DNA of 64,000 bases from Dermatophagoides farinae (Eukaryota > Arthropoda > Arachnida > Sarcoptiformes > Pyroglyphidae), in the NCBI RefSeq assembly GCF_024713945.1, contig NW_027461521.1:250501-314500 (forward strand), read 5' to 3'. How positions within the stretch are numbered: the first letter of the stretch is position 1; the number at the start of each line of letters is the position of its first letter. The notes beneath the pieces are model-generated. The model had not been told where the DNA came from and did not search any database. It worked only from the letters and a program-made list of their open reading frames with translations. Below are positions 1 through 8,469 of the stretch, piece after piece. The position numbers were made by a program, and so were the translations under genes.

Positions 1-246
1 CACGGTAGATGCGCCAATTACTTGCCCATGCGCCCTAGTTTGGAATCCAGAAAAAAAATTGAAAAGCACTGCAATGTCAAATATCCTTGCAAGGAATATT
101 CACACGTCAGTTTGTGGAGAAATAGTGTTTCAAAGAAAAATGTCCAAGAGCTTGATCATAAACCACGGAAACAAAAATTCCGCAAGAACATCTTCGACTC
201 TCAAAGTATAAATAACGGACCAATTAATTTATTCGGATTGGTTTAA
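1..246 (+). CDS. 3' end of a truncated gene, Cys/basic-rich C-terminus
   Basis: The reading frame is open from base 1 to a TAA at 244-246, so 81 codons of a longer gene that begins outside the window are visible. The tail is basic (many Lys, Arg and Asn) and has three cysteines in its first half, including an HCNVKYPCKEY stretch that could be part of a Cys-rich domain. A Met codon at position 28 could start a short ORF, but the frame continues upstream of it, so a truncated CDS is more likely. No family is recognised. Because upstream context is missing, it is also possible that this is only the last exon of a spliced gene. Confidence 0.45.
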   Translation, partial: HGRCANYLPMRPSLESRKKIEKHCNVKYPCKEYSHVSLWRNSVSKKNVQELDHKPRKQKFRKNIFDSQSINNGPINLFGLV

Positions 247-559
247 TTGAAATCGATTGTGAAAAGTGCATCGTTCAGCTCGTTTCTAAAGAATATAAAT
301 TCAAAGAATCCTAGTTTAAAACCACATGCTTTTTAGTCATACTTACTTCAACTTAAAAAAATGACCGAACGAGTTTCAATCTTGTAAAAATTTTTCTCTA
401 ATGGTTAAAGAAGAATCTTCATTATTTGTAATGTATGGTACAGTGAATTGATTTTTTTTTTTATAACGTACGTTACAATGTTGTGATTTGTTATTATGCA
501 ATGATAATGCATTATATTTTTAATCAATTATTATTACTTTGCAGTAACTTATAATAAGT
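247..559. other. Intergenic stretch, no gene seen
   Basis: AT-rich sequence with poly-T and poly-A runs between the convergent ends of the left-edge gene and the small minus-strand gene. No ORF or spliceable exon pair was found on either strand. Confidence 0.5.
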
Positions 560-939
560 TTATAAACGAGTATTTGTTATTAAGTTATTTAATACGGAAA
601 TGTTGTTGTAAACTTTGTCTTCTAGATTTTCCAATTTAGCTTGAAGTCGTTTCGCCATTTTAATTTTTTTTAGATCTGCCGACGAATTTTCATTTACTAT
701 ATAGTCCACAATGTTTATTTTTTGGCTAACTGAACCTGTATAAAAATTTTGTGAGTCCAGTGGACTTAATATATTTTCACTAAACTGATCTAGCATTCCT
801 GAACGTACCTTGGTAACAATTTTACGTTTTTTAAGATCGTACCATAAGCATCGCTTACTACATTTGATTCTCCCATGATGAATTTAACAAAACACGTTGA
901 ACAACTTAATATAAAGAAGATCTTACGTGTAACGATCAT
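560..939 (-). CDS. Small two-exon protein, possible N-terminal signal sequence
   Basis: The model has exon 1 at 939-843 and exon 2 at 798-560, joined across a 44-nt intron (799-842, donor GTACGA, acceptor TTCAG). The join keeps the frame and gives 111 aa. The N-terminus after the ATG at 939 is hydrophobic (IFFILSCSTCFVKFIM), like a signal peptide or anchor. The C-terminal 45 residues are charged and helical, probably a short coiled coil. The ATG at 876 in the same frame is an alternative start that would remove the hydrophobic part. Another splice choice (donor GTAAGC at 858, acceptor AAG at 809) also keeps the frame but uses an acceptor unlike the other introns here. No family is recognised. 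Confidence 0.4.
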
Positions 940-1972
940 TAACAATCTAAAATGGCGAAGAATATCGCTCAAAAAAACAGTTTTAGTCAAATAATATTTG
1001 TAAGCAGAATTCCTAATAGATCTTTAATCTTTGTTCCATAGACAAAAATAACGACTAGCAGGCATTAAAACTCAAAAATTAACTTTTACGTTTATTTACA
1101 ATTTTTTATAATGGTATAAGCACATTGATTATGTATAAAAAATTTAGAATAAATGCACAATACAGAACTTTGTCTACAACTCAAATTGAGTTTTTTTCTA
1201 CATTTAAATTTAGATCGATTTAAAGGCAATTATTTCACACGCTAGCAAAAATAGTTTTTAGTTACGGATATATGTTTTTTCAATACTTACAATAAATTTT
1301 TTTACTTATGATAAATTTATTAGCTAGTTTAAAGCGTTTTACAATTTCATATGAACCATAATAACAGAAAAATCTAGAATAACTCTATTTATCAATCTAG
1401 TACTTGTTTAAAAAAAAGTTTTAATCTCTTATAATCTCAGAGTTGATCTTTTGATTACAAAGTGTTCGAAATGTTGCTAAATAACGAAACCAATAATAAT
1501 TTATTCGTTACTGTGTAAAATTGTTTCTAAAATATGAAATATAGATTTTTTGGTGGATAGGTGTCAACACACTCCGCTCTTTTCTGATTTTCAATCACTC
1601 AGCCTAAATGCTTAATAAGGAACGTACTACGTCAGCCAGGTTTTAACCAAATATACAGCTTTATTTCACTCATAATTTAGTATATTCGAACATGGTTACC
1701 TGTTCTATGTGGCTGGAACCAAATTGAAAAATTATATCTTATTGACCTCTCAGAAAACTAGCTTCAAACTGTGAATGCATTCAAACGCTGATAATATAGG
1801 AATATTTAATAAAACAATTTGAGTGTTTATGGAACCTAACGATAATTACAAAGAATACAGTATCTATTTATGAGGTTTAGGAGCCTTGAGTTCCAAAGCA
1901 TCGAAAAAATATATATCACAAGTCGGGTGCATTAAAATTAACTCGTTATAATTATGATCAAAATTGTTTCTA
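940..1972. other. 1-kb gap without a supported gene
   Basis: This is one of the largest gene-free stretches in the window. It is AT-rich with many stop codons in all frames. A 15-codon ORF starting at 1471 could run into a 30-nt GT-AG segment but stops five codons later, so I do not call it. It probably holds the promoters of the 750-aa gene to the right and of the small gene to the left. Confidence 0.4.
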
Positions 1973-4225
1973 ATGAAAGGTTTATCCAGGAAATTAGATT
2001 CAAACGCAGTTTTCACAGAGAACGGCAACGACTATGTAGACAGTCTCGAGAAAAGTGACCGAACAGTCACATTTCTAGACAATTCAGAAAAATTTTTAGT
2101 TTTAAACAAACAAAGAAACTCAGGTGAATGGGATTTCAGCAACGTAGCAATAAATAATGATCCATTTGAAACTACTCGCATTGGATTGGAGAACAAAGGT
2201 TTTTACGGGTGGTGGAAAACTCATACTCCGTCTCCGTGTCCAAACACAATTATATACGATAAGTCCAAGCCAGTTGTGACGTTGTGCTCCTATTGTGTGT
2301 CAATTATAAACGGAATCTCTCCCACAACAGAGATCTCGTGCACTTGCCACAAGTATGAATCAAACAAGGTTGCAAACAATTCTTACAACAAAATATTACT
2401 CAACGTAAAAAAACAGGCTTCTGCCAATTGTGAGTGCAACGCAGCGTTTTGTAAATTCAAAGATGGAGAAGGAAATTACATCTGCTACTCGTTCAGCGAT
2501 TTACAAAAACCTTTATCTTTAGCAATGAGCTTGTTTCAACTAGCTGCCACGGGAAATGTGGAACAGCTGGCTAAGACAAGTGACATTAAACAAATTATAT
2601 CAAGATCAAAGTTAGCTTGGTACATTTTCGATTTCAAACCGGACAATACCAATTATAGAAACACGTTTTGTAAAGAAAACTCAATATTCGACAAACTGAT
2701 ATTTAACCCACTTTACATGGAAAATGATTTGAACAAGAACCAAGTCAGTACACGCGATCTATACCAAAATTACTCTAAGAAAGAAAAAATTCAGCATAGC
2801 TATATAAAAGACCCGAATACTCCTGCAAATCCATACGATTTACTAGACAAATCGATACATGGCTTATGCCAATTAACAGGGAATTTAGGAAAAAAACTGA
2901 TGTCTTCTTATAATGATAATAACAACGCAAATTCGTTTCAAACTAGTCTGACAGAAAAAAAACCTCCGGGTCAAACTTTTCATCAAGAACGGGCGCTGAA
3001 AAATATTCAAGCCAAACAAACAGACTTGTTTCAAAAGTCTGGATTGTTTTGGAATTTTTTTGACTTATTCAGCAGCACTGATTCCAGCAAACATAACGTT
3101 ACTGAAACAAAAACTAGTGTGACGAGTAACTTGCTAAATACAGTAAGCTCTTTGTACCAGATTTGCAGCCGCATTGTTAGTTTTTTTTCAGATAACCACA
3201 ATAACATTTGGGTGCCTAAAGATATTAAAATGACCAGCGAATCGGAGAAAACGCTCGGTAAAATAATTAAATGTATAAAGCAAAAAGAAAGTGAAAATCA
3301 AATTAGGAAGTTTAGAATTAGAGACCCGTACAAATTAACTTTTTCTGAGTTTGCAGAAATTGTGTGTCCCTTTATGAGTGAACAAATATTAGGCAAAGAA
3401 CTTAAAGAGTCGATGTTGAACAGCTTGATTGAAGCACGTGCTTATCTTAACAACGCAACGAATCCAGAAACACTTCAAGAATTCAAAAAAGTATCAGAAA
3501 CTAGTAAAGAAAATGTAATAACTGAAAACCTAACGCTAAACAACTTGGTTGGATACAACATTGGCAAATATATGGGATCAACAGCCCAGCAAGCTGAACT
3601 AAGTAAAGTAGTCTACTTGCCTAATGTGCTTGAACCTCCAAACACAAGTGTTATGGAGTTAATAGATCCGTTTGCTTCACAAGCTAGGAATCGAATCAAA
3701 CAGCTCAGACAAGCGGTGGAGTCTACTCCGTATCAAACTATCACTACTACTTACCAAGAAATGTCCGACGATGAAAATGACGACCTAGGTTGGTGGACTG
3801 CATCACCGGATAAGCAGGAAACTATTAGAAATGCATGTGCTATGGTCAGTCGAGAGTATCAGCAGCTCCTGAAAAAACAGAAAGAAATCTTACCAGGCTT
3901 CAAGCCAAGAGATTTAACACCACTAAAAGTTAACGTTCACACGAAAGAAAACGAATTGTATCGCCGAAGCAATGTCGCCACTACTGAATTCCAAAAGAAC
4001 TACGTTCCACGAAGGTTTTCAGCGGAATTGTACGGCGCAAAAGCTATGGACAATACTTTATTTGAACCAAGTACGATTCGTAAAATGCAATTACTAAAAG
4101 AAATAGACGGTCAAATCACAAACAAACCGAAGTACACGTCAGACAGGCTAGATGAGCCTCCACTGGAATTGGACGATATCAAAGATCTTTTCGCCGCTGA
4201 TGACGCAAACAACGCTAATAATTAA
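1973..4225 (+). CDS. Unrecognised 750-aa protein with a Cys-rich N-terminal region
   Basis: The first in-frame ATG is at 1973, with an in-frame TGA 16 bases upstream. The protein is hydrophilic without membrane segments. Residues about 89-171 carry nine cysteines in CxxC, CxC and CxCxxxxC arrangements, which could bind zinc, although no named finger is recognised. A serine/asparagine-rich, probably disordered centre follows (about 270-400), then a charged helical part and an acidic C-terminus. The two halves each contain a Gly-Trp-Trp motif (GWWKTHTP near 79 and GWWTASPD near 600). No homologous family comes to mind. It could be lineage-specific or a fast-evolving member of a known family. 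Confidence 0.75.
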   Translation: MKGLSRKLDSNAVFTENGNDYVDSLEKSDRTVTFLDNSEKFLVLNKQRNSGEWDFSNVAINNDPFETTRIGLENKGFYGWWKTHTPSPCPNTIIYDKSKPVVTLCSYCVSIINGISPTTEISCTCHKYESNKVANNSYNKILLNVKKQASANCECNAAFCKFKDGEGNYICYSFSDLQKPLSLAMSLFQLAATGNVEQLAKTSDIKQIISRSKLAWYIFDFKPDNTNYRNTFCKENSIFDKLIFNPLYMENDLNKNQVSTRDLYQNYSKKEKIQHSYIKDPNTPANPYDLLDKSIHGLCQLTGNLGKKLMSSYNDNNNANSFQTSLTEKKPPGQTFHQERALKNIQAKQTDLFQKSGLFWNFFDLFSSTDSSKHNVTETKTSVTSNLLNTVSSLYQICSRIVSFFSDNHNNIWVPKDIKMTSESEKTLGKIIKCIKQKESENQIRKFRIRDPYKLTFSEFAEIVCPFMSEQILGKELKESMLNSLIEARAYLNNATNPETLQEFKKVSETSKENVITENLTLNNLVGYNIGKYMGSTAQQAELSKVVYLPNVLEPPNTSVMELIDPFASQARNRIKQLRQAVESTPYQTITTTYQEMSDDENDDLGWWTASPDKQETIRNACAMVSREYQQLLKKQKEILPGFKPRDLTPLKVNVHTKENELYRRSNVATTEFQKNYVPRRFSAELYGAKAMDNTLFEPSTIRKMQLLKEIDGQITNKPKYTSDRLDEPPLELDDIKDLFAADDANNANN

Positions 4226-4246
4226 AATTCGAAATTCGAAGGCGTG

Positions 4247-5387
4247 TCAGATTTTCAAACCGTCTGTTCCAAGTGTGATTAATTCAATTCGGTTAATTTG
4301 TCTGTGAGGTGGCGTATTGTTAATCATGGAATTGACAAAACTCTGTTCTAAATATTCCAAATTTTTCTCAAAATTCAAATTTGCGTTTGGGTTTGCACAG
4401 TATTCGTCTATTTGCTTAACAAATTCGACTAACTGGTCGGAAGAAACGAATTTTGTGATCGTCATGCAGCCAGAACCCAAAATATAAGTTGACTTGGGGG
4501 TCCACCGATAAACCGCGAACAGCGCTTCGAACAGACAAATGTGCGAGTACAAATGTCTTTCCCAGCCGCAACCGTCGATCAAAAGCGTATCGAACGGGCC
4601 AAAAGCATCAATTATATCAATTGTGCTTTGTACAAATTGAGAAACATCTGTAATAATTACTACACGGCGCTTTCCGTCAAAAATACTATATCCTATGCAG
4701 ACAAAATTCGCGCCGTGCCAGACCGGAAGTGTTTGTATTTCTAAATTTGTTTCAGGCAAAATAAACTTGCACGATTCAACGTCTAAACTGTTGAAATAGA
4801 CATTTTCTAACGGATTAGTTAAGCTTAGCACGTCGCCATTAATAAATAAATTGAAATCACAAAGTGATATTTTTTTAACGGAAAATGTGCTCCCACTAGC
4901 ATTTATAATATAATCGTAATGTTTTTTGATCATTCCATAAGTTTCACCGTTGCAAAAAATTCGAGGCCGGTAATCGGGAAAGTAACTTTTTATAATTTGG
5001 TCTGGCTTTGATTTGGCTTTAAAATATTGTATATCGCGAATGTCATCCAGTCCCCCAATGGCATCCATATGGCTGTGTGTCAGAAGAATGTTTTTAACCT
5101 GTTTGATATTTAGTTTTCTAGCTAATTTCAGCATTGTATTTCTAAATGTTTTCCCCACATCAATTATGGAGTCTATTGTGTTCTCGCCATCGATGAAACG
5201 AATCAACAAACATATATTGAGCTTTTCAGTTTTCGTATCATCCAATGCGTCGAAGCAAATGCTATTCTAATTTATAAATATTAAACTAAACTAACCATTT
5301 TTTTTTGAAATTCAGAATGTGACTTAAGTTTGGAATGCCCATCGAAGGGCCAGACCCGAGTATGTAAACTTCAAAACTGGTTTTCAT
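4247..5387 (-). CDS. Metallo-beta-lactamase-fold hydrolase (PhnP-like), two exons
   Basis: Exon 1 is 5387-5296 and exon 2 is 5261-4247, separated by a 34-nt intron (5262-5295, GTTAGT...ATAG). The spliced protein has 368 aa. Exon 1 supplies the first strand of the fold with an LGSGPSMGIP motif, the position of LGTGTSxGVP in the family. Exon 2 continues with IDVGKTFR and the metal-binding THSHMDAIGGLDDIRD (His93, His95, Asp97). Later WHG, ITDVS and GSG segments match the remaining metal-ligand region, although the last one lacks the usual His. The GLDD variant of the motif is typical of PhnP-like and yeast C777.06c-type hydrolases rather than tRNase Z or glyoxalase II. The substrate cannot be told. 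The downstream neighbour on the plus strand converges 21 bases away. Confidence 0.8.
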
Positions 5388-5405
5388 TTAATTAGTTGAA
5401 CATCC

Positions 5406-5439
5406 TTTTACCATTAAAATTTCAACCTTAATGGTAAAA
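5406..5439. repeat. Perfect 12-bp inverted repeat (hairpin)
   Basis: TTTTACCATTAA at 5406-5417 is matched exactly by its complement at 5428-5439, with a 10-base loop. It lies just upstream of the start of the MBL-fold gene and about 100 bases past the end of the Myb-like gene, both on the minus strand. It could act in the 5' leader of the first or in 3'-end formation of the second. Confidence 0.6.
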
Positions 5440-5533
5440 TATACATTTTAATAAATAAAAGATTAATATTTCAGGGAAATTAATTTGCCACAACTCAAAA
5501 ATTAGTCTTATAATAACAAAATTTTCTTATGTG

Positions 5534-6799
5534 TTAATTCCACTGCAATCTACGCACGAATCTTTCTCTTATTTGGCCTTCGGTTTTGTTCTCTAGTATT
5601 TTGGTGTTAGAAATCTTCAGCCAATTCGAAGATCCAAAATACATTATTAAAAAAGCTAATTTTAAGTCAAAAACAATAGGCCAGCTCCCTTTATTTTTTC
5701 TGTTCCGCTTAACAGAAGCCAATATTTTTTTTATTTGCTGACTGATTGCATAGTACGAACGGTTTGGCAACAGTGCCTGTAATTTTAAAATAAAGTCATT
5801 TTCGACTTCATACCTCAAGATTTCGTTTTTTCTAATCACTGTGTCTAATTTTGCGCCGGTTTGAATCAATCTATCAAGTATTATTTGATTTTCCGCTTCG
5901 GAAAAATCTGACAAGTCAAGAGATTGAAAAAACAGATATTTCTCGTAACATTTATAAGGAAGAACGTCAAGTTTTTTTGCTAGCAGTTTCCAATTGTTAT
6001 TCACACTGTTTAAGTAGTGAAAAAATTCATTTTTTGCCAATTTTATCTCGTTGAACGCGTTTGGGTGGTAGTTATTGAGCCAGTGAATTTGAAAGTTTCT
6101 GGAGTGCTCGCTTGAATCGATTGAGCTAGCCAGCTCAGACCAAAAATTTTTCCAAAAACGGTTTGGGAACCTGTAATTACTTAGCTCCTTGTTAACTAAA
6201 CTTAACAAAAGTTTAAGGTTTTCGTTTGAATAGTTCTCTGTTATGATTTGTTTTAACAACTCTTTGTTAGTGGTAAAATCTGAATTAGACAAAGAGCTTC
6301 GTTCGCCAAGAACAGTTGTCATTGAACTGTCCTGCAGCAAGATTAAATAGTAGTGCTCACAAAGCTGGAAAAAAAACTTGTTCTTAATTTGCTCAGACAT
6401 GGATTTCGTAAAAAGCGGTTTAATTTTGTTAGTAGTTCGAAGAATGCGAATTTCTGGAGTAGCTTTGTTAACAATATGACTCTTTATTTTTTTGTTTATT
6501 TCATCTTTAATAGTTTTAAGTTCGCTGCATTCTGACTTTTTTTCGTTTATCTGTGACCAAACAACACAGTTGATTAAGTTGTTTGACAGTTCGTGCAACG
6601 CCAGCCGACAATCTTTTTGAATACGCAGTAACGAAGTTTGAAATCGATAAATTTCAACCAATTTCTCAACCAAAATTAGTTCTTTGTTGGAGTATCTAAC
6701 TAGTTTCCGTGGAAAAATACCCCGTTTAATTCGGTTATAAAACTCATATATGTAGTTCAAAGAAAAAGTAATGTGCGAAAAAACAGCATAACTCGGCAT
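5534..6799 (-). CDS. Myb/SANT-domain protein
   Basis: The first ATG in the frame is at 6799, giving 421 aa. Most of the protein is helical and charged. The C-terminal 60 residues look like a Myb/SANT repeat: a Trp (GSWPIVFDLK), an acidic/hydrophobic helix, then YFGSSNWLKIS and a final recognition-like helix in NKTEGQIRERFVRRLQW. A preceding segment (RSYYAISQQIKKIL) may be a degenerate repeat. The NKTxxQIRERFxRRLxW ending resembles the Myb repeats of SNAPC4-type snRNA activators and other DNA-binding Myb proteins, but one clear repeat is not enough to name the subunit. It is likely nuclear. Confidence 0.65.
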   Translation of the reverse strand: MPSYAVFSHITFSLNYIYEFYNRIKRGIFPRKLVRYSNKELILVEKLVEIYRFQTSLLRIQKDCRLALHELSNNLINCVVWSQINEKKSECSELKTIKDEINKKIKSHIVNKATPEIRILRTTNKIKPLFTKSMSEQIKNKFFFQLCEHYYLILLQDSSMTTVLGERSSLSNSDFTTNKELLKQIITENYSNENLKLLLSLVNKELSNYRFPNRFWKNFWSELASSIDSSEHSRNFQIHWLNNYHPNAFNEIKLAKNEFFHYLNSVNNNWKLLAKKLDVLPYKCYEKYLFFQSLDLSDFSEAENQIILDRLIQTGAKLDTVIRKNEILRYEVENDFILKLQALLPNRSYYAISQQIKKILASVKRNRKNKGSWPIVFDLKLAFLIMYFGSSNWLKISNTKILENKTEGQIRERFVRRLQWN

Positions 6800-6904
6800 T
6801 CGCTTCAAGACAAATAAAAACCAGACAGATGTTCTATCCTTTTTAACAAGGATAAAAAAATAAACTTTTCTTTTTTTAAATATTATTTGACAGTTAAATC
6901 GTAT

Positions 6905-7315
6905 ATGAACTCCAGTCTAGCTGCAACTAGTCAAATAATCACTTCAACGGCGGCAAACGTCATACCTGTTTTTTCATACGAGGAACAAGCAAACAAGCAC
7001 GCTATTATTAAAGTAACCAGTAATTCAACTTCAAGAGAAACTACTGCGTTCGAACTTTACCCATCTGAATGCAGCAAAACTCTGTATTGCGTCGTTACCC
7101 AAGCTAACAGCTCATACGAAGCTACTGAGCTTTTTGCTAAAATTTGTTGTAAGTTCCACGACAAACTCTAATCCATAGGTGCCCTGATAAAAGTTCCAGC
7201 AACTTTGTATTGTGACCTTAACCTTAATTTTTTTTCAACATCAGAAATTAAAAAAATTATTGATTCGTTTCACAAACAACTTAAGCAGGTTATTGAATCC
7301 TTTGAACCAGCTTAA
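6905..7315 (+). CDS. Small spliced protein of unknown function
   Basis: Exon 1 is 6905-7148 and exon 2 is 7179-7315, separated by a 30-nt intron (GTAAGT donor, CTCTAAT branch-like site, CATAG acceptor). Splicing in phase 1 restores a Cys codon and gives 126 aa. Without splicing, the frame stops nine codons beyond the donor. The protein mixes an alpha/beta-looking core (FELYP, TLYCVV, ALIKVP) with a C-terminal helix, and has no signal peptide or membrane segment. No family is recognised. The first in-frame ATG was taken as start. Confidence 0.6.
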
Positions 7316-7422
7316 AATTGCCGTTTTTCTTCGCTACATTTTTGTTGTTGCCATTCTTATTTGTATATTCTTATTAAAAAATAAATTACCTATTGAAAAT
7401 ATGTTTATCGATAAATTCTGTT

Positions 7423-8454
7423 ATGAACCTTGATGACGTAGTAGAAACTGACTCTTTAAAATATACGAAATTGCATAATGCTTTATTAGGACAGGGTTCT
7501 TACGGTAAAGTTTACCAGGCTGTAGGGCCTGATAATAACCACAATTATGCAATAAAAGAATTTTACCCCATGCTTTCATCAACTCAATCTCAACAAAACA
7601 ACGAAAAAACCCAAAAAAATCAGTTTTCCAACATATTTTGGATGTATGGATTGCCCCGATCTCTTTACCAAGAACTTTTGGTGGTAAAAGAGTTTAACCA
7701 CCCCAGTTTGATGCCGATTTTCGATATTTTTGTGGAAAACAACGTTGTCAACATCGTTATGCCTTTGATAAAATGCGACTTGCGAGCTCTGTTCAAAACT
7801 AATATGTTGTTGGATGAGTCTCAGGTTAAACGAATTTTTTTAGACATACTTGAAGGACTAGACCACCTTCACAGTAATTGGATTTTACACAGAGATTTGA
7901 CCCCGAGTAACATTTTTATAAACGACCAGGGTCGAGCTGTATTGGCCGACTTCGGTTTAGCTTCTATTTATGCTTCTCAACACCGTTTTAATCCCAAAGA
8001 AGAAGTGGTGTCTTTATGGTATAGAGCGCCTGAACTTTTGTTTCACACAGATTTTTACCAAAACAAAATTGATATCTGGTCTGCTGGTTGCATTCTGGCA
8101 GAAATACTTTCAAAGGGTAATGCCTTATTTAAAGGAGATAATAGAGAGGATCAACTCGCAAAAATATTTTCCATTTTAGGAACCCCAAGTGTGTCTGATG
8201 GTTCTGAAAGCGACTGGCCTTATGTGACTTCCTTGCCAGATTTTATTTTTTTTGAATATCGAAAAAAGATCCCACTAAACACCTTTATTCAAAATGTCAA
8301 CCCACTTGCAATTGATCTCCTCGAAGGTCTTCTAAAAACTAACCCACTAAAACGACCTTCAGCTAAAGAAGCTATGCAACACCCCTGGTTTACTCAACAA
8401 CCATTGCCATCAGAACACAGTCCTATCATTTATAAATCAGTTTCGGAAAAATAA
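7423..8454 (+). CDS. CDK-like (CMGC) serine/threonine kinase
   Basis: The first ATG is at 7423, giving 343 aa, a single kinase domain. The Gly-rich loop GQGSYGKVY (about 23-31), the catalytic Lys in YAIKEF (45), a PSTAIRE-position helix with Glu (PRSLYQELLVVK), the catalytic loop HRDLTPSNIF (156-165), DFGLA (176-180), WYRAPELL and the DIWSAGCILAE motif are all present. This makes it an active CDK family member. The DFGLA context and the spacing to WYRAPE are closest to CDK7-type kinases. The activation-loop threonine that a CDK-activating kinase would phosphorylate is not there; the sequence reads RFNPKEEVVSLWYR. The PSTAIRE region is preceded by a Gln/Asn-rich insert (about 53-70). The 3' end converges on the ATR-like gene 15 bases away. 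Confidence 0.8.
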   Translation: MNLDDVVETDSLKYTKLHNALLGQGSYGKVYQAVGPDNNHNYAIKEFYPMLSSTQSQQNNEKTQKNQFSNIFWMYGLPRSLYQELLVVKEFNHPSLMPIFDIFVENNVVNIVMPLIKCDLRALFKTNMLLDESQVKRIFLDILEGLDHLHSNWILHRDLTPSNIFINDQGRAVLADFGLASIYASQHRFNPKEEVVSLWYRAPELLFHTDFYQNKIDIWSAGCILAEILSKGNALFKGDNREDQLAKIFSILGTPSVSDGSESDWPYVTSLPDFIFFEYRKKIPLNTFIQNVNPLAIDLLEGLLKTNPLKRPSAKEAMQHPWFTQQPLPSEHSPIIYKSVSEK

Positions 8455-8469
8455 TTAGTATTTCACATT

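Noticed and set aside
957-1066. Plus-strand MAKNIAQKNS ORF followed by a GT-AG segment
   Set aside because: It encodes only about 24 residues, has no recognisable product and overlaps the promoter of the minus-strand gene.
5243-5245. TTG start for the MBL-fold gene
   Set aside because: The upstream exon (5387-5296) encodes the conserved LGSGPSMGIP strand and joins in frame.
5296-5298. ATG-only first exon for the MBL-fold gene
   Set aside because: This ATG is out of frame with the longer upstream exon. Splicing with the acceptor at 5262 and the 92-nt exon gives the family's N-terminus.
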